Source: Azoarcus sp. (GTDB taxonomy: Bacteria; Pseudomonadota; Gammaproteobacteria; Burkholderiales; Rhodocyclaceae). Taken from it: 64,000 bases of DNA. The stretch's first letter is position 1, and every line of letters begins with the position of its first letter. Shown piece after piece: positions 54,666-63,873 of this stretch. The stretch lies in assembly GCA_030656215.1 (NCBI GenBank), contig JAUSOD010000051.1, forward strand, positions 1-64,000, read 5' to 3'. The translations under genes were made by a program, and so were the position numbers. The notes beneath the pieces are model-generated. The model worked only from the letters and a program-made list of their open reading frames with translations. It was not told where the DNA came from and did not search any database.

Positions 54666-55067
54666 TCACAGCATCGCCCATGCGATTGCAAGGTAGCGCG
54701 CGCCCTTGCCAATAGCCATCCACCACACGCAGCTTATCCACGGCAGGCGCAGCAAGCCCGCTGCGGCGCACAGCGCATCACCGATCAGCGGCACCCATGA
54801 CAGCAGCAGGATGAGGCTGCCGTGGCGGCGCACGAGATCGAGTCGGGGTGGCAGTTCCTTGCGCGGCAGCAGGCGGGCCATCGTGTAGGTGCTCATCCCG
54901 CCGAGGGTGTTGCCCAGTGTGGCCAGCAGGAGGGCAAGCGCAGCCCGCTCGGGTTGCAACTGTAGAGTGGCCGCGAGCACCAGCTCCGAACCTCCAGGCA
55001 GCAGGGTGGCAGCCAGGAAGGCGGAGAGGAAAAGTGCCCCCATGGTAGCGTCAAGTGCGTCGGTCAC
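54666..55067 (-). CDS. YqaA family membrane protein
   Basis: 133 residues, three to four membrane helices (SAFLAATLLPGGSELVLAA, ALLLATLGNTLGGMSTY, LILLLSWVPLIGDALCAAAG). It matches the small YqaA branch of the DedA/SNARE-associated family (LPGGSE and GNTLGG motifs). Function in transport or lipid homeostasis is unknown. Confidence 0.86.
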   Translation of the reverse strand: MTDALDATMGALFLSAFLAATLLPGGSELVLAATLQLQPERAALALLLATLGNTLGGMSTYTMARLLPRKELPPRLDLVRRHGSLILLLSWVPLIGDALCAAAGLLRLPWISCVWWMAIGKGARYLAIAWAML

Positions 55068-55203
55068 GGCGGGTTTGTGCCTTGCCGAGCACCTGTCGGG
55101 TGAGCATCAAGCGAGACCGGGGTTCTCTTGGATGTTGACGATGGCATATGACATATGCAGAATTGCAGGGCTTTTCCATTTGTCATTTTTCAGGAGTTGT
55201 GTG

Positions 55204-55590
55204 ATGAAGAGATTGATGTTGTCGATTTCCGCTTCGATCCTGGTAGCAGCGTTGTCTCCCGCAGATGCCTGGGCGAATCCTCAGCATGAGCGCATGAAGC
55301 GTTGCAGTCAGGAAGCAAAGGAAAAGACCTTGAAGGGGGATGAGCGCAAACAGTTCATGAGTGGCTGCCTGAAAGGCAAGCACACGCCATCACCCGCAGC
55401 ATCGTCAGCGTCAGCCGGAGACGAGGTGAAGGCTCCCACCGAAAAGGCTCCCACGGCGTCGGTGGCGAAGTCAGATGCCACGGTTTCGGCGCAGAAAGAT
55501 CTTGCCAAAGCGTGCAATCGGGCGGCGACGGAGAAAACGCTCAAGGGCGCGGAGCGCAAGAGCTTCATCAGCGAGTGCCTGAAAGGCTGA
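55204..55590 (+). CDS. psiF: PsiF-repeat periplasmic protein
   Basis: The 128-residue product starts at 55204 with AGGAG upstream. A signal peptide ends near AWA (residue 24). Two PsiF repeats, MKRCSQEAKEKTLKGDERKQ and ACNRAATEKTLKGAERKS, each ending in F(M/I)S-x-CLKG, are joined by an Ala/Ser/Pro/Lys linker. PsiF of E. coli is phosphate-starvation induced with unknown role. No clear PhoB box is visible here. Confidence 0.88.
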   Translation: MKRLMLSISASILVAALSPADAWANPQHERMKRCSQEAKEKTLKGDERKQFMSGCLKGKHTPSPAASSASAGDEVKAPTEKAPTASVAKSDATVSAQKDLAKACNRAATEKTLKGAERKSFISECLKG

Positions 55591-55746
55591 CTGCGACGGG
55601 GTCAGTCCCGGGTTCCCGGCGCAGGCGGAAATCGCAGTTCGACAAAGGACCGCAGCCTGCGCAGCGGGAACGTACAAGTTGCCGTCAACTGGCGTGTCAG
55701 GAATACGGAGTGTTCGAGTCGGGCGATGTTGCTGCCGTTCCCGGTG

Positions 55747-56610
55747 TCAGACGATATCGAAGAAAACCAGGTCGCGTTCGATCTCTTTTGACGAGAAGCC
55801 GCAGCCCAGCCGTCCGGACCCGGTCAGGGTCAGTTCCTCTGCCTTGATGCAGCGTTCCTCATCGCCGTTGATCGAGACAAAACAGCCATTGGTACTCTGG
55901 TCGATCAGGACGAAGCCTTCGCGTCGCCGTTCGATCCGGGCATGTTGACGCGACGCACGTGGGTCGATGATGACCACGTCGTTGCCGAGCTCTCGGCCCA
56001 CGAGCACGATGGGCCGATGCTCTTCGACAAACATCACGTCCTGTTGATGGCGCAGGCGCAGGCGTTGCGAAATCCTCGCTGTCGGCGGGAGCGAGGTGAC
56101 CTGTCCCACCCGGTGGCCGATGACGAAGACCGGCCAATCCAGTGTGCCTTGAGCGTCCGAGGTAAGCGCTTCCGCACCGGCATAGTGCCGCGCTGAAGGG
56201 GTAAGCAGCATCACTGCCGTGCTGCTGGCCAGTGCCTGGCCGGGCTTGCAGGTCTGCAGCAGCCGTTGCGCACCTACCACTCCGTCACCGCCGGCGCCCG
56301 ATTCAACAAGACCGTAGTGAATACCGATTCGCACCTTGAGTTGGGTGCCGCTGAGCGGGGGCAGGCTGAGCACCCGGTCCAGCATTTCACACGACGCGAT
56401 GATGGCGGAATCGCTGCGCTCGAACGTCGCCACGATGAAGCCCGGCTGCCGCAAAATGATGTTGCCGCCATTGCTGTCGATAGCGCGGTCGATGCGATTG
56501 ATGCAGCGTTCAACCGCGTGCGCTGCCTCGGTCGCGCCAAGTGGCGCAAGCAGCCGCTCGCCTCCGATCACGTCGGTCACGAGCACGCAGAGGTTTTTAC
56601 GATCGGACAT
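55747..56610 (-). CDS. Degenerate class III cyclase domain fused to FHA domain
   Basis: 287 residues from MSDRKNLCVLVTDVIGGERL. The first 165 residues follow a class III adenylate/guanylate cyclase (VRIGIHYGLVESG, VGAQRLLQTCKPGQALAS), but the second metal site, normally GDG, reads RQPGFIV, so nucleotide cyclisation is unlikely. The C-terminal 90 residues are an FHA domain (VLVGRELGNDVVIIDPRASR, QHARIE, DQSTNGCFV) that binds phosphothreonine. It is probably a signalling adaptor. Confidence 0.85.
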   Translation of the reverse strand: MSDRKNLCVLVTDVIGGERLLAPLGATEAAHAVERCINRIDRAIDSNGGNIILRQPGFIVATFERSDSAIIASCEMLDRVLSLPPLSGTQLKVRIGIHYGLVESGAGGDGVVGAQRLLQTCKPGQALASSTAVMLLTPSARHYAGAEALTSDAQGTLDWPVFVIGHRVGQVTSLPPTARISQRLRLRHQQDVMFVEEHRPIVLVGRELGNDVVIIDPRASRQHARIERRREGFVLIDQSTNGCFVSINGDEERCIKAEELTLTGSGRLGCGFSSKEIERDLVFFDIV

Positions 56611-56733
56611 AGTGGGAGCGCATGCGGTAACGGATCGGGGTAACGGATCGGCAGCAGATCGCTGAGCACGTCGCAATGATGATCAAACGCGGCATCCGAC
56701 GCAAGCCTTCTTGGCCGATGACCCGGGAATAAA

Positions 56734-57642
56734 TTATTGGCCCGGATGCAGCCGGAGAATTCCTGTCGTGGGTTCAGGCAGCGGTTCGCGATCGAAGGCG
56801 ATATCACCTTCAGTCAGTATGGTGTTGCGATCGACACCGACGAAGTCGAACAGCTTCTGGTCTGCAAGATGGGAAGGCACTACGTTCTTGAGCGAAGTCG
56901 TCAGCGATTCGATACGACCCGGGAAGTCCCGTGCCCAAGTCTGAAGCATGTTCTTTATCTGCTTGCGCTGGGCATTTTCCTGCGAGCCGCAGAGGTTACA
57001 GGGAATGATCGGAAAGTCCATCGTGCGGGCAAAGCGGACGATATCACTCTCGGTGCAATAGGCCAGCGGACGGATCACCACGTGATTGCCATCGTCGCTG
57101 ACCAGTTTTGGCGGCATGGCCTTGATTTTGCCGCCGAAGAACATGTTCAGAAAAAGCGTTTCAAGCATGTCGTCGCGGTGGTGACCCAGCGCGATGCGGG
57201 TGGCGCCAATTTCCTTTGCCGTACGGTAGATGATCCCCCGCCGCAGGCGTGAGCACAGCGAACAGGTGGTCTTGCCTTCGGGGATCTTGTCCTTGACGAT
57301 CGAGTACGTATCTTCGGTGACGATACGGTATTCGACGCCGATCGACTCGAAGTATTCGGGCAGGATGTGATCGGGAAAACCGGGTTGTTTCTGATCGAGG
57401 TTCATCGCCAAGATGCGAAAATCAACCGGAGCCCGTTCGCGCAGTGCGAGCAGGCATGAAAGCAGGGTGTAGGAGTCCTTGCCGCCGGACACGCAGACCA
57501 TGACCGTGTCGCCGTCGCCGATCATGTTGTAATCGCCTATCGCCTCGCCAACGCTGCGTTCCAGCTTCTTCTTGAGGCGCAGGAAGTTGTTCGAGTGGCG
57601 GTGCTCCAAGGGTTCGGCAGCGGTTTCGGTCGCAGTGTTCAC
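56734..57642 (-). CDS. ttcA: tRNA 2-thiocytidine biosynthesis protein TtcA
   Basis: 302 residues. The ATP-binding PP-loop is [16 protein letters not shown]. Cysteine pairs for the 4Fe-4S cluster lie in [13 protein letters not shown] and [13 protein letters not shown]. It thiolates C32 of some tRNAs with sulfur from IscS. Start GTG/ATG region at 57642 is in line with the family ([15 protein letters not shown]). Confidence 0.95.
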   Translation of the reverse strand: MNTATETAAEPLEHRHSNNFLRLKKKLERSVGEAIGDYNMIGDGDTVMVCVSGGKDSYTLLSCLLALRERAPVDFRILAMNLDQKQPGFPDHILPEYFESIGVEYRIVTEDTYSIVKDKIPEGKTTCSLCSRLRRGIIYRTAKEIGATRIALGHHRDDMLETLFLNMFFGGKIKAMPPKLVSDDGNHVVIRPLAYCTESDIVRFARTMDFPIIPCNLCGSQENAQRKQIKNMLQTWARDFPGRIESLTTSLKNVVPSHLADQKLFDFVGVDRNTILTEGDIAFDREPLPEPTTGILRLHPGQ

Positions 57643-57730
57643 GGTGAGGCTCGGCAGGAAAATCGTGTCGGATTATACCCTTGCGCGTCATGCGAGATTG
57701 GCAGCGGCGTCCGATGAGCCCTTCGCGCGC

Positions 57731-58480
57731 TCACAGGTGCGAGCTGCGGCCACCATCCACAGCCAGGATCTGGCCGGTAATATAGGGCGCGTCGAACAGC
57801 AGGAAGCGCACCGTACGCGCGATGTCGGCCGGGCTGCCCTCACGTTGCAGCAGGGTGTGGCGGATGATCTGCTCGCGCTCGGCAAGTGCAAACTGGTTGT
57901 CTTCCGGCCATTCGATCGGGCCGGGCGAGACGCCATTCACCCGGACCTCGGGGGCCATCTCCAGTGCAAGCGCCCGGGTCAGCCCGGCAAGCCCGGCCTT
58001 GGCCGCACAGTACAGCGCGTAATGTCGCAGGGGGCGTTCGGCGTGGATGTCTACGATGTTGACCACGGCGCCGCGCGTTTTCCTGAGCGCCGGTGCGAGC
58101 GCCTGGGTCAGGAACAGCGGGCCCTTGAGGTTGGAGCCCATGAGGTCGGCCCAGGCCGCCGCGTCGATGGTGCCAAGTGGGGTTGGAAAGAAGCTCGAGG
58201 CATTGTTGACAAGGCCATCGATCCGGCCGAAGTGGGCGAGAGCGCTGTCGGCGACGGCCTCGGGTATCCCATCGACACCCAGGTCGCCGCCCACGGTGAA
58301 GGCGGAGCCGGTGCGGATTGCGTTGAGTTCCGCGGCAAGGCGCTCGGCTTCGGCACGGCTGCGCCGATAGTGCAGGGCGATGTCTGCGCCGCAGGCGTGA
58401 AGCTCGCGGGAGATCGCGGCACCCACCCGGCGTGCGGCGCCGGTGACCAGAATGACGGGAGCAGCAGTGTGATCGTTCAT
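57731..58480 (-). CDS. Pteridine reductase-like SDR (FolM type)
   Basis: 249 residues. A short-chain dehydrogenase whose cofactor loop reads VTGAARRVGAAISREL, as in pteridine reductases, with NNASSFFPTPLG, catalytic Tyr/Lys in YALYCAAKAGL, and GVSPGPIEWPED. It probably reduces dihydro(mono)pterin with NADPH. It is divergent from the methyltransferase gene at 58606. Confidence 0.88.
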   Translation of the reverse strand: MNDHTAAPVILVTGAARRVGAAISRELHACGADIALHYRRSRAEAERLAAELNAIRTGSAFTVGGDLGVDGIPEAVADSALAHFGRIDGLVNNASSFFPTPLGTIDAAAWADLMGSNLKGPLFLTQALAPALRKTRGAVVNIVDIHAERPLRHYALYCAAKAGLAGLTRALALEMAPEVRVNGVSPGPIEWPEDNQFALAEREQIIRHTLLQREGSPADIARTVRFLLFDAPYITGQILAVDGGRSSHL

Positions 58481-58605
58481 GGTGCAGTCGGGGTTGGTTG
58501 GGTCACATCGTTATCAATGGGGGTGGACGAGGGTGCCGACGAGGCTGCGGGTAGCTCGGGGTGGCTCGGCTACAATGCGGCGTCTTTCTGTCTTGTGCCT
58601 TGAAT

Positions 58606-59778
58606 ATGCCATCCTTGCCCCAGCCGTCTGCGGACGCGCTTGAACAAAGTACCTGCCTCGTGGCCCTGATACATGCCGAAATCGTGGCGGCCGGCGGCTG
58701 GGTGCCGTTTTCGCGCTACATGGAGCTTGCACTTTACGCGCCCGGGCTGGGGTATTACAGCGGTGGCGCCAGAAAGTTCGGGCCTGGTGGGGATTTCATC
58801 ACCGCTCCCGAGCTGACACCCTTGTTCGGACAGGCCTTGGCGAGCCAGGTCGAGCAGGTCATGCAACTCAGTGTGCGGCAGGTCATCGAAGTCGGCGCCG
58901 GGACTGGACTGCTCGCCGCGGACTTGTTGCTTGAGCTCGAGCGCCGCGGCACTGTGCCGGAACGCTACGGCATCCTCGAACTTTCTGCCGAGTTGCGTGA
59001 GCGTCAGTTCGATACTCTTGCCCGCCAGGTACCCCATCTGGCATCCCGGGTGGACTGGCTGGAGGCCTTGCCGGAGAGCTTCTCCGGTGCGGTCATTGCC
59101 AACGAAGTGGTAGATGTGATGCCGGTGCATCTGATCGTATCGCGTGCCGAGGGCTTGTTCGAACGTGGCGTGATGCTGGCCGGGGTGGAGGCCGCCGCAG
59201 GTTTTCGCTGGGGCGACATGCCCGCACAGGGGGCGGTGCTGGACGCTGCAAGGGCGCTGGCGCTGCCCGAGCCGACCGAAGGTGAGTACGTCACCGAGAT
59301 CAATCTGGCCGGTCAGGCATGGGTCGCGTCGTGGGCCGACCGATTGCAGCACGGGGCGATGTTGTTGATCGACTACGGGTATCCGCGTGCCGAGTTCTAC
59401 TTGCCCTCGCGCTCCAGCGGCACCTTGCTGTGCTATTACCGCCACCATGCGCATGCCGACCCGTTCCTGTGGCCGGGCCTGAACGACATCACCGAGTTCG
59501 TGGATTTTACCGCGATGGCCGAGGCTGCGTTCGAGGCCGGGCTGGAGGTGCTGGGTTACACCAGCCAGGCGCACTTCCTGTTCAACTGCGGTGTGCTCGA
59601 ATGCCTTGCCCGGCGGGCGCCGGAGGAAACTGCGGATTATGTGCGTGCAGCACGCGCAGTTCAGCGGCTGACGACCCCGCAGGAAATGGGCGAGCTGTTC
59701 AAGGTGCTCGCACTCGGGCGCGGCATCGAAATGCCACTCCTGGGGTTTGTGCGGGGCGACCGCCTGCACACACTGTAG
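58606..59778 (+). CDS. SAM-dependent methyltransferase, MidA/NDUFAF7 family (COG1565)
   Basis: 390 residues from MPSLPQPSADALEQST. Family marks: PFSRYMELALYAPGLGYYSG, PGGDFITAPELTPLFG, the SAM loop VIEVGAGTGLLAADLL, and ANEVVDVMPVHLI. The mitochondrial relative NDUFAF7 methylates an arginine of complex I; the bacterial target is not established. Confidence 0.9.
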   Translation: MPSLPQPSADALEQSTCLVALIHAEIVAAGGWVPFSRYMELALYAPGLGYYSGGARKFGPGGDFITAPELTPLFGQALASQVEQVMQLSVRQVIEVGAGTGLLAADLLLELERRGTVPERYGILELSAELRERQFDTLARQVPHLASRVDWLEALPESFSGAVIANEVVDVMPVHLIVSRAEGLFERGVMLAGVEAAAGFRWGDMPAQGAVLDAARALALPEPTEGEYVTEINLAGQAWVASWADRLQHGAMLLIDYGYPRAEFYLPSRSSGTLLCYYRHHAHADPFLWPGLNDITEFVDFTAMAEAAFEAGLEVLGYTSQAHFLFNCGVLECLARRAPEETADYVRAARAVQRLTTPQEMGELFKVLALGRGIEMPLLGFVRGDRLHTL

Positions 59779-59814
59779 GCGTGCGCGGCTGCCCCTCCTG
59801 AGCCTTGGTGGCGC

Positions 59815-60021
59815 CTATTCCTGATTGCGGTACATGGCCTTCAGGAAGGCATCAAGATCTTCCGGTAGCGCAATGCGCTCGGGTTCGTGATGCCGGTCGA
59901 TCTGCTGCAGTTGCAGCGCGACTTCGGGGCGGGGTAGCCAGTTGGCGTTGAGCACTTCCTCGTCATACGCCTCGGGTTCCCGGAATTCTTTTCCGGACTG
60001 CATATCCATGACGATCACCAT
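59815..60021 (-). CDS. Small conserved-looking protein, unknown function (68 aa)
   Basis: The product MVIVMDMQSGKEFREPEAYD, with a PEALQLQQIDRHHEPER-like middle (EVALQLQQIDRHHEPERI) and an acidic C-terminus, is soluble and without motifs. A good GGAGG sequence 6 bases before the ATG favours it being real. I do not recognise the family. The next 227 bases (60022-60248) hold only a small GCACCG/CGGTGC hairpin. Confidence 0.65.
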   Translation of the reverse strand: MVIVMDMQSGKEFREPEAYDEEVLNANWLPRPEVALQLQQIDRHHEPERIALPEDLDAFLKAMYRNQE

Positions 60022-60248
60022 GATGGCCTCCGCAACTTGGGCCGGAAATCCCGGCCTCCTGAGTTCATTAACGGCCGCTGTCGAGCGGGCTTGAATGGAA
60101 GATTGGGACCGACGGTGTTGCGTTCAAGGTGCGGAAATCACACCTTCAGTTTCATCATGGCAAGACAAGTGGCCGCTGACCAGGGAAAATCGCACGGTCT
60201 GTGGTTTTTTTGCCGCACCGATGTACCGGTGCGCCCTCGCGCTTTCAT

Positions 60249-61055
60249 CTACAGATCCCGCTCCTTCAGCCAGTCGGCAATCCGTGTCGCGACCCGCTCC
60301 CAGTCCATCTCCAGCATCATGCCGTGTCCGAGGCCGTCGAAAATCTCTGCGCTCAACCCATAGGTGCTCGCCGTCATGCGTACCTGGTCCGGCGGAATGA
60401 GCTGGTCGTGACTGGTGCCGAGAATCAGCATCGGCACGCTGCTCATGCGGCTGGGCTGCGGCAGGTTGAATAGCGTCATGTCCCAGATTGCACGATGTGA
60501 CTCGGGCTGGCTGAGCTTGTAGTAACGACGCAGACGCTCATCGTCGAGCGGCTGATGAAACAGCGCCTCGCGCAGACTGTCGAGCTGGGCTTCGCCGCCG
60601 CCCATGATCCGGTTCAGGTCGGTCAGCAGATGCGGTTTGGTGAACATCAATCCGAGCGCCGAACCCATCAGGCCTTGTGGCGGTACCGAAGACAACAGTA
60701 CCGCAGCCGGGGCGGTGGCGCGTTCCAGATATTTCTGCACCACCATGCCGCCCATCGAATGGCCGATCAGCACCGGCGGCTCGGGCAGGCGGGCGATGAC
60801 CTCGGCGATGTCGCGGACGTAATCGTCGATTGACAGGGCGTCGAGGTGCTTATGGTTGCGACTTTTTCCATGCCCGGAGAGCGACACGGCATAGGCCATC
60901 CAGCCCTGTTCCGCGAACCAGGGCAAAAAGTGCTCTTCCCAGCACCACGCGCCGGTATAAGCACCATGAATGAAAAGCAGCGGCACCGGGCGTGGGGTGC
61001 CCTTGGCCGGGCTGTGACAGAGCACTTCAAGGTCGCCGAAGCGGGGTGTGTTCAT
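60249..61055 (-). CDS. Alpha/beta hydrolase
   Basis: 268 residues from MNTPRFGDLEVLCHSPAKG. The oxyanion-hole FIHGAYTGAWCWEEHFLPWF precedes the nucleophile elbow GHSMGGMVVQ (Ser), and the acid and base lie in LGTSHDQLIPP and GLGHGMMLE. The substrate is unknown; lysophospholipase/esterase-like. The ATG overlaps the stop of the upstream glutathione-transferase gene as ATGA. Confidence 0.88.
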   Translation of the reverse strand: MNTPRFGDLEVLCHSPAKGTPRPVPLLFIHGAYTGAWCWEEHFLPWFAEQGWMAYAVSLSGHGKSRNHKHLDALSIDDYVRDIAEVIARLPEPPVLIGHSMGGMVVQKYLERATAPAAVLLSSVPPQGLMGSALGLMFTKPHLLTDLNRIMGGGEAQLDSLREALFHQPLDDERLRRYYKLSQPESHRAIWDMTLFNLPQPSRMSSVPMLILGTSHDQLIPPDQVRMTASTYGLSAEIFDGLGHGMMLEMDWERVATRIADWLKERDL

Positions 61056-61672
61056 CGCGGGATCTCCATGCCGCGCTGCACGGCCGGACGGGCCGCGATC
61101 GAGTCGAACCAGCGCTTCACTTCCGGGTAGCGGGCAAGGTCGATGCCTTGCCATTCATGGCGGGCAAGCCAGGGGTAGCTTGCAATGTCGGCGATCGAGT
61201 ATGCGCTGCCGGCTAGCCAGTCGCGTCCGGCAAGGCGGGTGTTGAGTACGCCGTAGATGCGGGCGGCCTCTTTCGAGTAACGGTCGATGGCGTAAGGGAT
61301 GACGTCCGGGGCAAAGCGCAGAAAGTGGTGTGCCTGACCGAGCATCGGCCCGACGCTGCCCATCTGGAACATCAGCCATTGATGCGCTTCGCAGCGCTCG
61401 CGGGGATCGTCGGGCAGCAGTCGGCCAGTTTTGTCGGCCAGATAGAGCAGGATCGCACCCGATTCGATCAGCGTGATCGGTTTGCCATCCGGCCCGTCAC
61501 TGTCGATGATCACCGGGATCTTGTGGTTCGGGTTCAGCGCGAGAAATTCGGGGGAAAACTGGGCGTCACGGGTAATGTCGATCGGCTTCACCTCATACGC
61601 CAGTCCAAGCTCCTCGAGTGCGATCGAGACTTTGCGGCCGTTCGGGGTGCCCCAGGTGTAGAGGGTGATCAT
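61052..61672 (-). CDS. Glutathione S-transferase-like protein (YfcG/Nu class)
   Basis: 206 residues from MITLYTWGTPNGRKVSIALE. The thioredoxin-like N-terminal domain has NPNHKIPVIIDSD and the glutathione-binding IESGAILLYLADKT; the helical C-terminal domain has YSIADIASYPW. TPNGRK is typical of the YfcG/YghU type, disulfide reductases using two glutathiones. Confidence 0.9.
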   Translation of the reverse strand: MITLYTWGTPNGRKVSIALEELGLAYEVKPIDITRDAQFSPEFLALNPNHKIPVIIDSDGPDGKPITLIESGAILLYLADKTGRLLPDDPRERCEAHQWLMFQMGSVGPMLGQAHHFLRFAPDVIPYAIDRYSKEAARIYGVLNTRLAGRDWLAGSAYSIADIASYPWLARHEWQGIDLARYPEVKRWFDSIAARPAVQRGMEIPR

Positions 61673-61745
61673 GCGCTGCTCGCTCTGTTGGTTGCGGTAC
61701 TCGCCCCTGAGGGGTCTAATCCGGGACTCTATGTGCGGGGTGGCT

Positions 61746-61943
61746 ATGCTGAAGTGGATTGTGGTGATCGTGCTGGTTGTGCTGGTCACCGGCCTGATGC
61801 GCCCCGGCATCGCCCACAGGCTGCGCCTGGGGCGATTGCCCGGCGATGTTCACTTCAAGCTTCGTGGACGAGCTTATCACTTCCCTTTTACCACCACCGT
61901 GCTGCTTTCCCTGTTTGCCTGGCTGATTTTTCGCACGCTCTGA
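61746..61943 (+). CDS. DUF2905 small membrane protein
   Basis: 65 residues from MLKWIVVIVLVVLVTGLM: a membrane helix, a short loop with LGRLPGDVHFKLRGRAYHFP and a second helix (TTTVLLSLFAWLIF). The GDxxxxxxGxxFYFP-like loop is the DUF2905 mark. Function unknown. Confidence 0.85.
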   Translation: MLKWIVVIVLVVLVTGLMRPGIAHRLRLGRLPGDVHFKLRGRAYHFPFTTTVLLSLFAWLIFRTL

Positions 61944-61973
61944 TTGCTTGCTCGGTTGTTCAGGCATGTGCGT

Positions 61974-63206
61974 TCAAGCGTCGGATCGCCCCGATTCCTT
62001 GCGCAATGCCTTGATCGCAGCCACCCGTGCGGCATGGATCTGAGCCGGGATCCGGGTCTTGTCGGTGCAGGCGCGCGCGATGGCGCCGGCGTCGATTTGG
62101 CAGATCGCCTGTTGCGCCGCGCGCCACTGCACGCCCGGCGCCCAGTCCGGCGGACGTGTTCCACCGCGGCCGTGGTAATCGCAGGCGGCGGCATCGAGCA
62201 TGAGTCCGAAGCGCTCCGGACGGCGCAGCACATCGCAGCGTTCCAGTACCTTGACCACGGTTTCCGGGCGCAGGATGTCGAACTGGCCCAGGATGCCGTG
62301 TTCGCGCGCGACCATTTCGGCCAGGTCGCGACAGTCGGTGGGCGCTTTCAGGCGGTCGGATACCTGTCGGGCCATGCGCTCGCTGCGGGCTTCATGGCCG
62401 TAATGGTGGGGCAGGATGTCGGCCGGGGTGGTGCCCTTGCCCAGATCGTGCAACAGACAGGCCCAGCGTACCGTCAAGGGTTGGTGCGTGCGGGCGGCGT
62501 GGTCGATCACCATCAGCACATGTTCGCCGGTGTCGATTTCGGGGTGGTGCTTCTCGGGTTGGGGAATGCCGAACAGGCGATCGATCTCGGGCAGAATGCG
62601 CTGCAGCGCGCCGCAGTCGCGCAGCACCCGGATCATGCGTGAAGGTGCGGCCTCCATCAGCCCGCGCGAGATCTCCTGCCAGACCCGCTCGGCTACCAGA
62701 TGGTCGACTTCGCCGCCGTCGACCATGCTGCGCATCAGGGCGAGGGTTTCCGGGGCCACGACGAACGCGTCAAAACGCGCCGCAAAGCGTGCCACTCGAA
62801 GGATGCGCACCGGATCTTCGGCAAATGCAGGGCTGACGTGACGAAAAACCCGCGCCTCAAGGTCTGCAACGCCGCCATAGGGGTCGATCAACTGACCGTC
62901 GGCGGCGCGTGCGATGGCGTTGATGGTGAGGTCGCGGCGCAGCAGGTCTTCCTCGAGTCTGACCTCGGGCGAAGCGTGGCACACGAAGCCGGTGTAGCCG
63001 CGACCGCTCTTGCGCTCGGTGCGCGCGAGCGCGTATTCCTCCTGCGTCTGCGGGTGGAGAAAAACCGGGAAGTCCCGCCCCACCGGGCGGAACCCCCGCG
63101 CGAGCATGGCTTCCGCGGTTTCACCGACCACCACCCAGTCGCGATCCTTGACCGGAAGGCCGAGCAGTGCGTCGCGAACCGCACCGCCCACCACAAAGGC
63201 ACGCAT
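61974..63206 (-). CDS. cca: Multifunctional CCA-adding enzyme with HD domain
   Basis: 410 residues. Nucleotidyltransferase head [20 protein letters not shown], with [10 protein letters not shown] and [16 protein letters not shown], then an HD phosphohydrolase domain ([28 protein letters not shown]). It adds CCA to tRNA 3' ends; the HD domain gives phosphatase and phosphodiesterase activity, as in gammaproteobacterial class II enzymes. It shares one base with the stop of the upstream gene. Confidence 0.95.
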   Translation of the reverse strand: MRAFVVGGAVRDALLGLPVKDRDWVVVGETAEAMLARGFRPVGRDFPVFLHPQTQEEYALARTERKSGRGYTGFVCHASPEVRLEEDLLRRDLTINAIARAADGQLIDPYGGVADLEARVFRHVSPAFAEDPVRILRVARFAARFDAFVVAPETLALMRSMVDGGEVDHLVAERVWQEISRGLMEAAPSRMIRVLRDCGALQRILPEIDRLFGIPQPEKHHPEIDTGEHVLMVIDHAARTHQPLTVRWACLLHDLGKGTTPADILPHHYGHEARSERMARQVSDRLKAPTDCRDLAEMVAREHGILGQFDILRPETVVKVLERCDVLRRPERFGLMLDAAACDYHGRGGTRPPDWAPGVQWRAAQQAICQIDAGAIARACTDKTRIPAQIHAARVAAIKALRKESGRSDA

Positions 63207-63850
63207 CAGTCGTAGAGGTCCTCGGACTTGATGGATTCAGTCTCGAGACGTGCGGCCGCTTCCCACTCCTGCATGTGCGGGTTGGCGAGCATGGCTGCCA
63301 GATACTCGCCCGCGGCGCCGTCGGGCTTCACGCCGTAGGTCCGGAAGCGGAAGCAGACCGGCGCGAATGCCGCGTCCGCCGTGGTGAAGGTGCCGAACAG
63401 ATAGGGGCCGCCAGCGCCGAAGCGGCTGCGGCAGTCGTTCCAGATCGCCACGATGCGGGCAATCTCGGCGTCCACTTCCGGCGTGTGGCCGTGGCCGCTG
63501 TAATCCTTGCGGATGTTCATGCTCATGTGCTGACGCAGGTTGGCGAAGCCCGAGTGCATCTCGGCGGTCACTGCGCGGGCGACGGCACGTGCAACCACAT
63601 CGGCGGGGAGCAAGTGAGGCGCCTTTTCCGCAAGGTATTCGCCGATTGCCAGCGAATCCCACACCACGAGGCCGTGATCGATGAGGCATGGCACCTTACC
63701 CGAGGGCGAGTGCGACAGGATGTGCTCGCGGCTGCCGGGGATGAACAGCGGAATGCGGATTTCTTCGAAAGTGAAGCCGCCGGCGCGGGCAGACATCCAC
63801 GCACGCAGGGACCAGGACGAGTAATTCTTGTTGCCGATGATGAGTTTCAT
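63206..63850 (-). CDS. Glutathione S-transferase-like protein
   Basis: 214 residues from [20 protein letters not shown], a start typical of the YibF-like/zeta-like GST group. [20 protein letters not shown] gives the glutathione-binding strand and Ser, and the C-terminal domain has [20 protein letters not shown]. It is probably co-transcribed with cca. Confidence 0.87.
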   Translation of the reverse strand: MKLIIGNKNYSSWSLRAWMSARAGGFTFEEIRIPLFIPGSREHILSHSPSGKVPCLIDHGLVVWDSLAIGEYLAEKAPHLLPADVVARAVARAVTAEMHSGFANLRQHMSMNIRKDYSGHGHTPEVDAEIARIVAIWNDCRSRFGAGGPYLFGTFTTADAAFAPVCFRFRTYGVKPDGAAGEYLAAMLANPHMQEWEAAARLETESIKSEDLYD

Positions 63851-63873
63851 CGCGGACTCCGACTGAGAGCAGG

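Noticed and set aside
55150-55203. PhoB box upstream of psiF
   Set aside because: Only isolated TGTCAT is present; the required direct repeat is missing.
60200-60240. GCACCG/CGGTGC hairpin next to a T run as a terminator
   Set aside because: The T run lies on the wrong side of the hairpin for either strand.
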